A DNA stretch of 64,000 nt from Oscillospiraceae bacterium (GTDB lineage: Bacteria; Bacillota; Clostridia; Oscillospirales; Acutalibacteraceae), in the NCBI GenBank assembly GCA_015066635.1, contig SVOA01000002.1:94553-158552 (forward strand), written 5' to 3'. Shown here one piece after another: positions 35,433-45,128 of the stretch. The translations under genes were made by a program, and so were the position numbers. A model generated the notes under the pieces. That model was not told the origin of the DNA. It saw only the letters and a program-made list of their open reading frames with translations, and searched no databases. Position 1 is the first letter of the stretch. Each line of letters opens with the position of its first letter.

Positions 35433-36434
35433 TCAATTTTCCTTCACTTTTATTTCGTATTCTTTTAAAAATTCATTACCCTTTATTATACAACAAAAGC
35501 CCTGATTTTTCAATGCTTTTTCGTTTCTTTTTGACTGCCCTTTTGCTTTTGAAAGAGCGGACTTTGAAACCTCGATAATATAGCTTCGGGACTTGTCCTT
35601 ACCCGAGAGCGCAGAGAGCATTTTTTTAAGGTAGATTTCGCCCTCACAAAGCTCTCTCAATGCGGGATGATACGCACCTGCAAGATAGCCGCCGTCAACT
35701 CCGCCGCCGGAGTGAAGTCCCAGCCTGATAACACGGATACCCGCGTCATTGAACATTTCAAGCAGTTCCGAGCATACTCCGACCGTTTCGTCGAGAGAAG
35801 GCGGAATATAACTGCCGTCTTTCAGATGCTCCGCAAGAGCCGTGTTTTCAAGCACTACCGTCGGATATATTCTTACCGTTTCGGGACAAAGCTTTATAAT
35901 TTCCCTACCCGTAAACAAATCTGTTTCTCTGTCGGAGCCCATAAGCCCCGTCATCATCTGCAGTCCGAGTTCAAAGCCAAATTCCCTGATAAGCGCGGAA
36001 GCGTTTCTCACGTCGTCCGAGGTGTGTCCCCTCTCATTAACGGAAAGTACCTTGTCGCTCATACTCTGCGCGCCGAGTTCAATGCTCGTAACAGAGAAGC
36101 TTTTAAGAACTCCGAGTATTTCCCTATCAATACAATCAGGGCGTGTCGAAATTCTCACGCCCTTGAAATAACCGTCTTTTATGTATTTATCAGCTGCGGC
36201 GAGCAGCTCTGTCATATACGCTGAGTCAATGGCTGTGAAACTGCCGCCGAAGAACGCAATTTCCGAGCTTTCGGGTGAAACCTTGCCGCTGTCAAGCGCA
36301 ATACGGCACGCTGCGTCAACCTCTTGTGCACAAAGAGGCCTGAGCGAACCCGAAATGGTTTTCTGATTGCAGAAGCTGCACCGGTGGGGACAGCCCGCAT
36401 GAGGCACGAACAATGCAACGTTTATATGTTTCAA
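35433..36434 (-). CDS. Elp3-type radical SAM protein
   Basis: A 333-residue radical SAM enzyme. The [4Fe-4S] motif is AGCPHRCSFCNQ (C-x3-C-x2-C); FFGGSFTAID and GVRISTRPDCID follow, as in the Elp3/MiaB-like superfamily. There is no acetyltransferase domain, so it is shorter than Elp3. Clostridia often keep this gene between rnc and smc. Its substrate is unknown. Its start overlaps the rnc stop as ATGA. Confidence 0.88.
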   Translation of the reverse strand: MKHINVALFVPHAGCPHRCSFCNQKTISGSLRPLCAQEVDAACRIALDSGKVSPESSEIAFFGGSFTAIDSAYMTELLAAADKYIKDGYFKGVRISTRPDCIDREILGVLKSFSVTSIELGAQSMSDKVLSVNERGHTSDDVRNASALIREFGFELGLQMMTGLMGSDRETDLFTGREIIKLCPETVRIYPTVVLENTALAEHLKDGSYIPPSLDETVGVCSELLEMFNDAGIRVIRLGLHSGGGVDGGYLAGAYHPALRELCEGEIYLKKMLSALSGKDKSRSYIIEVSKSALSKAKGQSKRNEKALKNQGFCCIIKGNEFLKEYEIKVKEN

Positions 36435-37099
36435 AGTCCCATCAACTCCAAAGCCTGTCTTGCCGCCTCCTGCTCCGCCTTTTTCTTGCTGCCGGCAATT
36501 CCGGTACCGATAACGTTTGAATTGAGATGAGCCTCAACCTTAAAGCATTTATCGTGGTCGGGTCCCGATTCCTCAACAAGAACATACGAAAGCACGTCGC
36601 CGTGATTTTTCTGTATAACCTCCTGCAGAGTGGTCTTGTAGTCCTTGAAATTGGGTTTCTCATTAAGGCAGGGCTCTATAAATTCAAGTACGAATTCCCT
36701 CGCTCTGTCGATACCCGCGTCAATGTAAATCGCCGCAATAAGCGCCTCAAAGGCATCGGAAAGCACGCTGGGTCTTTCTCTGCCGCCGGTCTTTACCTCG
36801 CCGTTGGAAAGCTCGATAAAGTCGCCGAGTCTTATCTCCTTTGCAAAGCCGAAAAGTGACTTCTCGCAAACCGCATAAGCGCGCAGCTTGGTAAGTTCCC
36901 CTTCGGGAAGGTCTTTATGGTTTTTAAAAAGATACTCTGCCGTAATAAATCCGAGCACGGAGTCGCCGAGGAACTCAAGGCGCTCGTTGTCCTGCTTCTC
37001 GTGATGGTGCTCATTGGCATACGACGAGTGCGTCAGCGCTCTCTGAAGCAACGCCTTGTCCTTGAATTCATATCCTATTTTCGCTTCAAGTAAATTCAT
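36431..37099 (-). CDS. rnc: Ribonuclease III
   Basis: A 222-residue dsRNA endonuclease. Catalytic box NERLEFLGDSVLGF, a second acidic site in SDAFEALIAAIYID, and a C-terminal dsRBD ending SKKKAEQEAARQALELMG. It processes rRNA precursors. It overlaps trmFO as ATGA. Confidence 0.97.
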   Translation of the reverse strand: MNLLEAKIGYEFKDKALLQRALTHSSYANEHHHEKQDNERLEFLGDSVLGFITAEYLFKNHKDLPEGELTKLRAYAVCEKSLFGFAKEIRLGDFIELSNGEVKTGGRERPSVLSDAFEALIAAIYIDAGIDRAREFVLEFIEPCLNEKPNFKDYKTTLQEVIQKNHGDVLSYVLVEESGPDHDKCFKVEAHLNSNVIGTGIAGSKKKAEQEAARQALELMGL

Positions 37100-38403
37100 T
37101 TTATCTCCTTAAGAAAGCTGTCGAGCTCTCTTGCGGCACGTTCGGAAAGTGCCGTATATCTTTCGCTTTTATCTCTGATTTTTTCCTCTAAGGGCATAAG
37201 CACCCCGAAGTTTGCGCCCATGGGCTGAAAGTCCGTTACGGTTTCATCGCTTATGTAACGCGACAGCGCGCCTATCATGGTATTTGCGGGCAGCGTCAGG
37301 GTGTCAAGTCCCTTCACCCTTCTGTATGCGTTAATTCCCGCAAGTATTCCGGACGAAGCGGATTCCATATAACCCTCTACGCCCGTAATCTGCCCCGCAA
37401 AGAAGATATTGGGGTTGCTGCGCAGGCTGAAATCGGAGTTCAGCAGCTTGGGGGAATTTATAAAGGTGTTTCTGTGCATTACTCCGTAGCGGAGGAATTC
37501 CGCCGAGTGAAGCGCAGGAAACATTGAGAAAACACGCTTTTGCTCTGAAAACCTAAGGTTAGTCTGAAAACCTACAAGGTTATACATTGTACCCTCTTTA
37601 TTCTCTTTACGAAGCTGAAGGTTTGCCCACGGTCTGTGCCCCGTTCTTGGGTCGGTCAGTCCGACGGGCTTGAGAGGTCCGAAACGCATTGTGTCCCTGC
37701 CTCTCGACGCAAGTACCTCAATGGGCATGCACCCCTCGTAAACATCCTTGCGCCTGTCAAAGGAATGTACCTCTGCGCTTTCGGCGTTTATTATCGCTTC
37801 ATAAAACGCCTCGTACTGCTCCTTATTCATCGGGCAGTTGATATAGTCATCCTCTCCGCCTCTGTCGTAACGCGACTGAGTAAAGGCGTAATTCATATCA
37901 ACGCTGTCTGCGCTGACAATGGGCGCAGCCGCATCAAAAAAGGACAGCGCATCTCCGCAGAGTTCCCTTATAACAGCCGATATTCCTTCGCTCGCAAGCG
38001 GTCCTGCGGCGATAATAACCGCGTCCGCTTCGGGAAGTGAGGTTGCTTCGCAGTTAATAATATTCACATTGGCAAGAGACTTTATTCTGTCGGTAATCAT
38101 AGCCGAAAACAGTTCTCTGTCAACTGCAAGCGCTCCGCCCGCAGGCACTCTTGTCTTATATGCACACTCAACGCAGAGCGAGCCGAGTTTTGACATCTCA
38201 GCCTTGAGAAGTCCCGCAGCTGAGTTGATTCTTTCGGCTTTAAGCGAATTTGAACAGACAAGCTCGGCAAAGCAAGCGCTCTTGTGCGCCGGACTGAATT
38301 TGACCGGTTTCATCTCGTACAAATCAACCTCGGCGCCGAATTTCGACAGCTGCCAAACTGCCTCGACGCCTGCAAGTCCTGCGCCGACAACTGCAACCTT
38401 CAT
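37096..38403 (-). CDS. trmFO: Methylenetetrahydrofolate-tRNA-(uracil-5-)-methyltransferase TrmFO
   Basis: A 435-residue folate- and FAD-dependent enzyme that makes T54 in tRNA. FAD loop VVGAGLAGVEAVWQL; a conserved Cys in FAELVCSNSLKAE; a second Cys in YEGCMPIEVLASRGRDTMRFGP; and QLRKENKEGTMYNLVGFQTNL. It sits between topA and rnc, next to topA as in many Firmicutes. Confidence 0.97.
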   Translation of the reverse strand: MKVAVVGAGLAGVEAVWQLSKFGAEVDLYEMKPVKFSPAHKSACFAELVCSNSLKAERINSAAGLLKAEMSKLGSLCVECAYKTRVPAGGALAVDRELFSAMITDRIKSLANVNIINCEATSLPEADAVIIAAGPLASEGISAVIRELCGDALSFFDAAAPIVSADSVDMNYAFTQSRYDRGGEDDYINCPMNKEQYEAFYEAIINAESAEVHSFDRRKDVYEGCMPIEVLASRGRDTMRFGPLKPVGLTDPRTGHRPWANLQLRKENKEGTMYNLVGFQTNLRFSEQKRVFSMFPALHSAEFLRYGVMHRNTFINSPKLLNSDFSLRSNPNIFFAGQITGVEGYMESASSGILAGINAYRRVKGLDTLTLPANTMIGALSRYISDETVTDFQPMGANFGVLMPLEEKIRDKSERYTALSERAARELDSFLKEIK

Positions 38404-38409
38404 TATAGT

Positions 38410-40536
38410 TTATTCCTCTGTTTTTGTTTTTTTCTTTCTCTCTGCTTTTTTCTCAAAGCCGCAGCCCTCTCCGAGGCAGACGAGAAGTCCGCCCTTTCTC
38501 TTAAAGAGTGATTTGCCGCAGTACGGGCAAAGCTCGTTTGTGGGCTTATCCCACGTCATAAATTTGCACTCGGGATAGTTGTCGCAGCCGAAGAAAGCAT
38601 AGCCCTTCTTTGACTTTTTCTCTATTACATTGCCGCCGCAGACGGGACATTTTGCATCCGTCTTGACAACGTAGGGCTTTGTATTCTTACAGTCGGGATA
38701 GCCGGGGCAGGCAAGGAATTTGCCGAAACGTCCGACCTTGACGACCATCATCCTGCCGCATTTGTCGCAGGGAATATCGGTAACGTCCTCGTCAAGCTGA
38801 ATTTTAACGCCCTGCATATCGTTCTTGGCTTTTTCAAGCGTCTTGTCAAAGCCGTCATAGAAGCTGTGAAGCATGGCGATATAATCGACTTCGCCGCTTT
38901 CGACCTTGTCAAGGTCCGCCTCCATATTGGCGGTAAATTTAACGTTGACAATATTCGGGAACTGCTCCTTGAGAAGCTTGACAACCGCCTCGCCGAGTTC
39001 GGTGGGTTTAAGCTGCTTCTGCTCACGGACGACATATTCCCTTGCAAGAATTGTCGAAACTATCGAAACATAGGTGCTCGGTCTGCCGACGCCCGTTTCC
39101 TCAAGCTCCTTGATAAGAGAAGCCTCGGTGTATCTTGCAGGCGGCTGTGTGAAATGCTGATTCGGGTCAAGCGACCTCAAACGCAGCTCGTCATTACGTT
39201 TGAGCTCGGGAAGGTCTGTTTCCTTCTCCTCCTTCTCATCTGTGCTGACCTCATAAAGCTTTGTATAGCCGTCAAAGGTAACATTGTAACCGTTTGCGCT
39301 GAAAATACAGTATTTTCCGCTCTGACGGTCGGGCTCGTTTGCCGCCTTGATGTCAACCTTTACCGTTTCCTGAACGCAGGCAGCCATAAGACTTGCCATA
39401 AAGCGCTTCCATATAAGAGAATACAGTTTGAACTGGTCGTTGGTAAGACTCGGCTTTACGGTTTCGGGTGTAAGCGACGGGTCGGTAGGTCTGATTGCCT
39501 CGTGTCCGTCCTGAGCCGAAGCCTTTGTCTTGTAATATCTCGGCTTGTCGGGAAGATAACTGTCTCCGAAAATCTGTTTGATATATGCGTTACCCGCGTT
39601 TCTTGCCTCCTCGGAAATTCTCAGCGAGTCGGTTCTCATATAGGTAATAAGACCCATAGTGCCGACGCCCTTGATTTCCATACCTTCGTAAAGCTCCTGA
39701 GCAACCTTCATGGTCTTTTTGCCCTGGAAATTAAGCTTTCTCGAAGCGTCCTGCTGAAGCGTTGAGGTTGTAAACGGAGGCGCAGGCTGACGCTGTCTGG
39801 TACCCTTCTTTACAAGGTCAACGGTATATGAAGCGCCTGTAAGACGGGTAAAGTACTCCTTCGCCGTCTTTTCGTCTGTAATCTTTACCTTGCCGTTCTC
39901 GTCCGAAACGAGAGTTGCCGTAAAGGTCTTTTTTGACGGAGGATTAGTAAACTTTGCGTCTATGGTCCAGTATTCCTCGGGAACAAAGGCGCGGATTTCG
40001 TCCTCCCTGTCAACAATAAGTCTTACCGCAACGGACTGAACGCGTCCTGCGGAAAGTCCCCTTCTGATTTTTTGCGAAACAAAGGGACTTAACTTATAGC
40101 CGACGAGTCTGTCAAGAATTCTTCTCGCCTGCTGAGCGTCAACAAGGTCAAGGTCAATCTTCTCGGGGCTGTTCATACCCTTGAGAACGCTTGTCTTATT
40201 GATTTCGTTGAACTTGACACGGTTTTTGGTGTTGATGTCCAGATCGAGTACCGTTGCAAGATGCCATGAAATTGCCTCTCCCTCACGGTCGGGGTCGGTT
40301 GCGAGATAAACAGCATCGCTGTCGGCAACCATACCCTTGAGCTCCTTGACAAGCTTTTCCTTTCCCTTTACGATAGCGTACTTCGGCGCAAAATCGTTTT
40401 TGATGTCAACGCTGAGCTTTGCCGCAGGCAAATCTCTGATATGGCCGACCGAAGCCGTTACCTTGTAATCTTTTCCGAGATACTTCTGAATTGTCTTTGC
40501 CTTTGAAGGCGACTCTACTATAACAAGTTTTGACAT
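38410..40536 (-). CDS. topA: DNA topoisomerase I
   Basis: A 708-residue type IA topoisomerase. Toprim VIVESPSKAKTIQKYLG with acidic ATDPDREGEAISWHLA; the catalytic Tyr in MGLITYMRTDSLRIS; and three C-terminal Cys4 zinc ribbons (CDKCGRMM..., CPVCGGNV..., CPYCGKSL...) ending in a Lys-rich tail. It relaxes negative supercoils. The gene follows dprA on the same strand by 23 bases. Confidence 0.98.
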   Translation of the reverse strand: MSKLVIVESPSKAKTIQKYLGKDYKVTASVGHIRDLPAAKLSVDIKNDFAPKYAIVKGKEKLVKELKGMVADSDAVYLATDPDREGEAISWHLATVLDLDINTKNRVKFNEINKTSVLKGMNSPEKIDLDLVDAQQARRILDRLVGYKLSPFVSQKIRRGLSAGRVQSVAVRLIVDREDEIRAFVPEEYWTIDAKFTNPPSKKTFTATLVSDENGKVKITDEKTAKEYFTRLTGASYTVDLVKKGTRQRQPAPPFTTSTLQQDASRKLNFQGKKTMKVAQELYEGMEIKGVGTMGLITYMRTDSLRISEEARNAGNAYIKQIFGDSYLPDKPRYYKTKASAQDGHEAIRPTDPSLTPETVKPSLTNDQFKLYSLIWKRFMASLMAACVQETVKVDIKAANEPDRQSGKYCIFSANGYNVTFDGYTKLYEVSTDEKEEKETDLPELKRNDELRLRSLDPNQHFTQPPARYTEASLIKELEETGVGRPSTYVSIVSTILAREYVVREQKQLKPTELGEAVVKLLKEQFPNIVNVKFTANMEADLDKVESGEVDYIAMLHSFYDGFDKTLEKAKNDMQGVKIQLDEDVTDIPCDKCGRMMVVKVGRFGKFLACPGYPDCKNTKPYVVKTDAKCPVCGGNVIEKKSKKGYAFFGCDNYPECKFMTWDKPTNELCPYCGKSLFKRKGGLLVCLGEGCGFEKKAERKKKTKTEE

Positions 40537-40559
40537 ATTATCTCCCTATATATAAAAAT

Positions 40560-41765
40560 TTATTTTTTCCTGTATTTATTGCCCGGCATCATTTCAATAA
40601 CGCCGTACATTTCAAGCTCTGTAATGCCCGTCAGAATTTTTCTTATGTCAAGCGCGGTGTTCTCGGCAATTTCGTCGAGCGTTGCCTCGTCCTTGAAGCA
40701 GCCGTATATCATCTTTGCCGTTTCCCCTGCGCTGTCGGGAAGCGTCTTTTTAATTTCTTTTACCGTTTCGGGTACGGCTTTCCGTTTGACTTCTCTCTGA
40801 ATTTTAACGGGTTCGGGCTTTTCAAACTCTACCGAATTCTCCCTGACAAAATTTGAAAGAGGTATATCCGTGTTTTCCGTTTTTATTTTATCGGGATAAC
40901 GGTAATAATATTCTTCAAGTATATCCTTAGCCGTAAATACGGGCTTCGCTCCGTCGCTTATGAGTTTGTTTGCGCCGTTGAAGGAGCTTGCGAATACGCT
41001 GCCCGGAATTGCATAAACATCCCTGCCCTGTTCCGAAGCAAGTCTCGCCGTGATAAGAGAGCCGCTTCTCTCGCCTGCCTCCACAACAACTGTACCCAGC
41101 GACATACCCGAAATAATTCGGTTGCGCTTGGGGAAGGTGTAGCGTGACGCGGGGGTAAACGGCGGATACTCCGTAATGATAACGCCGTTTTTGCGTATCT
41201 CATTTCTCAGCGCGTAATTCTCGCGCAGATAATCGGTACCGAGTCCGCAGCCGAGCACGCAGACCGTGGGATGTCCCGATGTCAGCGCCCCTTCATGCGC
41301 CGCCGTATCTATACCGAGAGCGCCGCCTGAAACTATGCACATACCTGCGTTTGAAAGCTGTCCCGAAATAATACCCGCACTTTTAATGCCGTAAGCTGAT
41401 GCCTTCCTTGTGCCGACCATGGCAATAAACTGCTCCGAGTACAGAAGCTCTGTGTTGCCGTCTGCATACAACACGGCGGGAAAGTCTCTGATTGTGCGCA
41501 GCAGCGGAGGATATTCCGCATCGTCGGGCGTAATAATCTGCCAATTATTGCGCTGACAGTCATTTATTATTTTTGCCGACTCCGAGGGGCTGAAACGGGT
41601 AAGACTCTGAATCTGTTTACCGTTTAAAAGTCCCGTCAGTATCCAGTCGCTTCTGCCGGCCTGATACACGTCTGCCGCCGAGCCGTAGTAGTTTATGATG
41701 TCGTCAAGAACCGCGCCGGGTCCGAGCGTTCTTTCCAGCCATATCCAGAATTCGCAGTTTTTCAT
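40560..41765 (-). CDS. dprA: DNA-processing protein DprA
   Basis: A 401-residue protein that loads RecA on incoming single-stranded DNA in natural transformation. N-terminal helical region, Rossmann core with MVGTRKASAYG, SGGALGIDTAAHEGAL and NRIISGMSLGTVVVEAG, and a C-terminal winged helix (about 345-401). The start is taken at the ATG overlapping the trmH stop as ATGA (41763-41765); a GTG 15 bases upstream is less likely. It and the ComM-type ATPase are the only competence-linked genes seen. Confidence 0.95.
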   Translation of the reverse strand: MKNCEFWIWLERTLGPGAVLDDIINYYGSAADVYQAGRSDWILTGLLNGKQIQSLTRFSPSESAKIINDCQRNNWQIITPDDAEYPPLLRTIRDFPAVLYADGNTELLYSEQFIAMVGTRKASAYGIKSAGIISGQLSNAGMCIVSGGALGIDTAAHEGALTSGHPTVCVLGCGLGTDYLRENYALRNEIRKNGVIITEYPPFTPASRYTFPKRNRIISGMSLGTVVVEAGERSGSLITARLASEQGRDVYAIPGSVFASSFNGANKLISDGAKPVFTAKDILEEYYYRYPDKIKTENTDIPLSNFVRENSVEFEKPEPVKIQREVKRKAVPETVKEIKKTLPDSAGETAKMIYGCFKDEATLDEIAENTALDIRKILTGITELEMYGVIEMMPGNKYRKK

Positions 41766-42544
41766 CGCATCATTTCCCACATAGTTATAACCGCCGCCGT
41801 AGAGGCGTTGAGCGACTCGGCCTCGCCGTTCATTTTAATTGTCAGGGCGGCTGAGGAACACTTCTTTGCCTCGTCCGAAACGCCGTTTGCTTCGTTGCCT
41901 ATAACGGCGAGAGCGCCTTGGGAAAAATCGGCTTTTGTAATATCTTCTGCGCTTCTGTCGGGAACGGTAACAAAGGTAAATATCCCCTTGCCGTTTGCCT
42001 GATTAAGAATATCGGAAACGCTTTCGCAGCCGAATACGGGAATTCTCAGCACCGAGCCCATAGAGGCGCGCAGAAGCTTGGGGTTATAGATATCACAGCC
42101 GCCGACAGTTATGAGCGCGTCTATACCGAGCGCCTCGGCAGTCCTTGAAGCCGCACCCGTATTCTGCGGATTCTGAACGTTTTCAAGCAGGACATAGTAT
42201 TTACCCTTTTCAAGTGCAAAATCTTTTTTTGCGGGCATTTTCACAACCGCAAAAATGCCCTGCGAATTAACCGTATCCGACAGTTTATCGGCGATTTCAT
42301 CCGTTATGATATACACATCGGACGACGAAAAGCACTCGGCGATTCTGTCCCCGTTTTTTAGGAACGCGTCCTCCGTTATATACAGTTCGCTTACATCATA
42401 GCCGCTTTTTGACGCATCACAGCACAGCCTGAGTCCCTCACAGACAAAAAGTCCGTCCGAATTTCTCTGCTTTGAGGAGGACACAAGCTTTGATACATAT
42501 TTGATTTTGTCGTTACTGCGGCTTGTAATGTAATTCTTTTTCAT
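41762..42544 (-). CDS. TrmH/SpoU family RNA 2'-O-methyltransferase
   Basis: A 260-residue SPOUT methyltransferase. Knot motifs: NPQNTGAASRTAEALGID, AVIGNEANGVSDEA and MNGEAESLNASTAAVITMW. An N-terminal RNA-binding L30e-like domain precedes it, as in Firmicute YsgA. No clear ribosome binding site lies before the ATG and the rplT terminator lies just upstream, so how it is expressed is not obvious. Methylation target unknown. Confidence 0.93.
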   Translation of the reverse strand: MKKNYITSRSNDKIKYVSKLVSSSKQRNSDGLFVCEGLRLCCDASKSGYDVSELYITEDAFLKNGDRIAECFSSSDVYIITDEIADKLSDTVNSQGIFAVVKMPAKKDFALEKGKYYVLLENVQNPQNTGAASRTAEALGIDALITVGGCDIYNPKLLRASMGSVLRIPVFGCESVSDILNQANGKGIFTFVTVPDRSAEDITKADFSQGALAVIGNEANGVSDEAKKCSSAALTIKMNGEAESLNASTAAVITMWEMMR

Positions 42545-42557
42545 AGTATCAAAAACT

Positions 42558-42584
42558 TAACCACGCCCTTTTTTGGCGTGGTTA
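42558..42584 (-). terminator. Terminator of the infC-rpmI-rplT operon
   Basis: A 10-bp stem TAACCACGCC/GGCGTGGTTA with a 7-base loop, followed on the minus strand by AGTTTTTGAT. Confidence 0.9.
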
Positions 42585-42588
42585 TAGC

Positions 42589-42945
42589 TTATTTAAGTGC
42601 TGCCTTAGCCTGCTCTGTGAGAGCCGTAAATGCTGCGGGGTCCGAAATAGCGATTTCAGAGAGCATCTTGCGGTTTAATTCAACGCCTGCCTTTGTAAGG
42701 CCGTTGATAAATGTCGAATAGTTCATACCGTTAGCTCTGCACGCAGCTGAAATTCTTGTTATCCAAAGCTTTCTGAAGTCTCTCTTTTTCTGCTTTCTGC
42801 CGATATAAGCATACTGACCGGACTTCATAACCGCCTGCTTTGCAGTCTTGAAAAGCTTTGACTTTGAGCCATAGTAGCCTTTAGCTAATTTTAAAACTTT
42901 ATTTCTTCTTTTGCGAGTCATCATCGCACCCTTAACACGAGCCAT
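42589..42945 (-). CDS. rplT: 50S ribosomal protein L20
   Basis: A 118-residue L20 of normal length: [23 protein letters not shown] at the N-terminus, [14 protein letters not shown] in the middle. L20 is the usual repressor of its own operon in Firmicutes through the leader RNA. Confidence 0.99.
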   Translation of the reverse strand: MARVKGAMMTRKRRNKVLKLAKGYYGSKSKLFKTAKQAVMKSGQYAYIGRKQKKRDFRKLWITRISAACRANGMNYSTFINGLTKAGVELNRKMLSEIAISDPAAFTALTEQAKAALK

Positions 42946-43008
42946 AATAATTTACCTCCGATTTATTATTGGGTAACGGTCAAAGACCGTATTGGTTTAA
43001 GTAATATC

Positions 43009-43206
43009 TTATTTATAAGGAATAAGACGCTTAATCTGCTTCTGATTTGTAACATCGGCAACAGCAGTCTTACGAAGATTTCTCTTTCTCTTTGTTGACT
43101 TCTTATTAAGAATGTGAGACTTGTAAGCGTGAGCTCTGATGGGTTTGCCGTTCTTTGATAATTTGAAGCGCTTTTTTGCTCCTGAATGTGTTTTGATTTT
43201 AGGCAT
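43009..43206 (-). CDS. rpmI: 50S ribosomal protein L35
   Basis: A 65-residue L35: [20 protein letters not shown] and [17 protein letters not shown] are diagnostic. It lies between infC and rplT, with a good AGGAGG-type ribosome binding site. Confidence 0.98.
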   Translation of the reverse strand: MPKIKTHSGAKKRFKLSKNGKPIRAHAYKSHILNKKSTKRKRNLRKTAVADVTNQKQIKRLIPYK

Positions 43207-43235
43207 ATTCGTTTTCCTCCTGATTCTTTGTTTGC

Positions 43236-43739
43236 TTATTTGGAAGACAAGGGGGCTAAAAACATAAGCATCTGTCTGCCCTCAAGCTTTGCGGGTTTTT
43301 CAACAGTACAATACTCCTGACAGGTTTCCGCAAATCTTTTCATAACATCTTCGCCGATTTCGGGATGAGCCATAGTCCTTCCCTTAAAGCGAATTGAAGC
43401 CTTGACCTTGTGGCCTGATTTTAAGAATTTGATAGCCTGGTTAGCCTTGGTGTCAAAATCGTGCGTGTCAATATTAAGAGAAAGTCTGACCTCTTTGGTT
43501 TCAATAACCTTCTGGTTCTTTTTGGACTCCTTCTCCTTTTTTGACTGTTCAAATCTGTACTTGCCGTAATCCATAATCTTGCATACGGGCGGAGCCGCCT
43601 GAGGCGCAATTTTAACAAGGTCGAGATTTGCTTTCTCGGCGATTTTAAGAGCGTCCTTTGCCGACATAATGCCGAGCTGTTCGCCCTTATCCGAAATAAG
43701 TCTTACTTCCTTGTCACGGATTTCATCATTGATTTGCAT
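43236..43739 (-). CDS. infC: Translation initiation factor IF-3
   Basis: At least 167 residues: N-terminal domain [20 protein letters not shown], linker with [17 protein letters not shown], and C-terminal domain with [16 protein letters not shown]. The ATG at 43737-43739 gives the first convenient start, but its ribosome binding site is weak. Five codons further up in the same frame lies an ATC (43752-43754) with GGGAG nine bases before it, so initiation at the rare AUC codon, common in form for infC genes, is likely. IF-3 checks initiator tRNA pairing. Confidence 0.96.
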   Translation of the reverse strand: MQINDEIRDKEVRLISDKGEQLGIMSAKDALKIAEKANLDLVKIAPQAAPPVCKIMDYGKYRFEQSKKEKESKKNQKVIETKEVRLSLNIDTHDFDTKANQAIKFLKSGHKVKASIRFKGRTMAHPEIGEDVMKRFAETCQEYCTVEKPAKLEGRQMLMFLAPLSSK

Positions 43740-43763
43740 TTCTTTGATACCGATGGATAATCA

Positions 43764-43895
43764 CTCCCAAATAAAAATTTAAAGCGTGAACACAGACTGC
43801 TCACGCTCAATACACATAATAAGACTTTGCCTTAAAGTATTGACCCGTTTCATTTACACTCACGGGTGAGAACAGAATGAGTCCTTCTTTGTTGT
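43764..43895 (-). ncRNA. Probable L20-type leader RNA of infC-rpmI-rplT
   Basis: About 130 transcribed bases lie between the promoter and infC. Near the end, AGCGTGA (43783-43789) and TCACGCT (43801-43807) form a hairpin followed on the minus strand by TTAAATTTTTATTT, an attenuator-like terminator just ahead of the ribosome binding site. Position and structure match the L20 leader of low-GC Gram-positives. No covariance check was possible. Confidence 0.65.
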
Positions 43896-43901
43896 GAAAG
43901 T

Positions 43902-43930
43902 ATAATACATCAAAAAGTACGGTTTGTCAA
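43902..43930 (-). promoter_or_regulatory. infC operon promoter
   Basis: TTGACA (43925-43930), a 17-base spacer and TATTAT (43902-43907) on the minus strand. Confidence 0.8.
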
Positions 43931-43942
43931 CAGTTATTTTTA

Positions 43943-43969
43943 AAAGCCCCCGTTTTTAACGAGGGCTTT
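43943..43969 (-). terminator. Terminator of the lipoprotein gene
   Basis: A 12-bp stem with one G-U pair (arms AAAGCCCCCGTT and AACGAGGGCTTT), followed on the minus strand by TTAAAAATAA. It ends the M28-lipoprotein transcript ahead of the infC promoter. Confidence 0.85.
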
Positions 43970-43982
43970 GATTACGCAACGG

Positions 43983-45098
43983 TTATTTTGCTTCCTCTGC
44001 CCAGCCAAAGTGATAATTAACTCTGTCAGTGCATTTGAAGCTCAGGTTCTGCGTACCTAAATGCTCAAGCGAGCCCACACCCGTAACTTCGGTCGTGATG
44101 TCCATGTTCCTGTCGTACTCGGCTGTGAGTATATTGTCGGTTACGGCGTTAAACGTCAGCGTAATTGTGCAGCCGTCAAAAGCAATATTATAGTCGTCAA
44201 CCGAAATATAATCGGAAGCTTTCTTCATCTCATCGAGCACTACCGACTTATCTCTTACGGAAAACGCCTTTAAAACAGCCTCGTCGGTGTTTTTAAGCTT
44301 AATCTTGACAATTCTTGTAATACCCGTAATCGCAACGGCGTCGCGTGTCTTTTCCCTGCCGTTTTCATCCGTATAATGCTCCTTGTATGCTTCCTTATCG
44401 TAGGCAAGCGAGCTGATAACGCTCTCAACATCGTCCATTGTAAGCCTGCAGGCTGCTTCCTCGCCGTAAAGATACATTATATCGGTAAGGTCTGCCCCCT
44501 GCTCGGTTTTGCCCGATTTACCGTTTTCGCTGTCCGAAAGGAAATCTCCCGCGCCCTTGGTTACGAAGTACTCGAAATACTTTGCCGCCTGCTTGATTCT
44601 TGAATCGCTCTCCTCGCCGTTCTGAGTGAAGATTATGGAGCCCTTGTCTGTCCAAAATCCCTCGGAATACTCAACCACGGGCTTCTTTGCCTTGGCTCCG
44701 TTAAGGGCGTTGACAACATATTCAAGAACTTCCGCAGAATTATCTGTAAGCTGTGCGAGTTCCTCGCCCGTGCAGAGCGCCATCATTTTTTTGAAGTCCT
44801 CATCGTCTTCGCCGCCTTCAAAACGGTTGACAATGTCATTATAGCTCATATCTATTGTAACATCGTCATTAAGCTCGTCAAATTCCTCAAAAATAGCCGC
44901 AACCTTCTCTGCGGTAAGCGTTTCTTTAAGTTCCTTGTATGTAAAGGTAAAGACTGCGTCTTTAAGGTCGGTTTTTACGGTAACTGCCTCGGGAGTTTTC
45001 TCATCCTTTGAGAGTAAATCCGATACGCTGCAGGAGCAGAGCATTGTAACGAGCATTACCGCCGTGAGTATAAGCGCAACGGCCTTGATTTTTTTCAT
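43983..45098 (-). CDS. Hypothetical lipoprotein
   Basis: A 371-residue secreted protein of unknown function. The signal peptide MKKIKAVALILTAVMLVTML ends in a lipobox LCSC with Cys22 as lipid site. The mature part is acidic, with no repeats or catalytic motif I recognise. It lies 30 bases after the membrane M28 peptidase gene, with no promoter visible between, so they are probably one operon. It may be a solute- or envelope-associated factor; no function is assigned. Confidence 0.85.
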   Translation of the reverse strand: MKKIKAVALILTAVMLVTMLCSCSVSDLLSKDEKTPEAVTVKTDLKDAVFTFTYKELKETLTAEKVAAIFEEFDELNDDVTIDMSYNDIVNRFEGGEDDEDFKKMMALCTGEELAQLTDNSAEVLEYVVNALNGAKAKKPVVEYSEGFWTDKGSIIFTQNGEESDSRIKQAAKYFEYFVTKGAGDFLSDSENGKSGKTEQGADLTDIMYLYGEEAACRLTMDDVESVISSLAYDKEAYKEHYTDENGREKTRDAVAITGITRIVKIKLKNTDEAVLKAFSVRDKSVVLDEMKKASDYISVDDYNIAFDGCTITLTFNAVTDNILTAEYDRNMDITTEVTGVGSLEHLGTQNLSFKCTDRVNYHFGWAEEAK

Positions 45099-45128
45099 AT
45101 TTTATACCCCTTTGAGAATTATAGTTTA

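Noticed and set aside
38866..39765. Plus-strand frame of 299 codons opposite topA
   Set aside because: It is a codon-bias shadow of the fully conserved topA gene.
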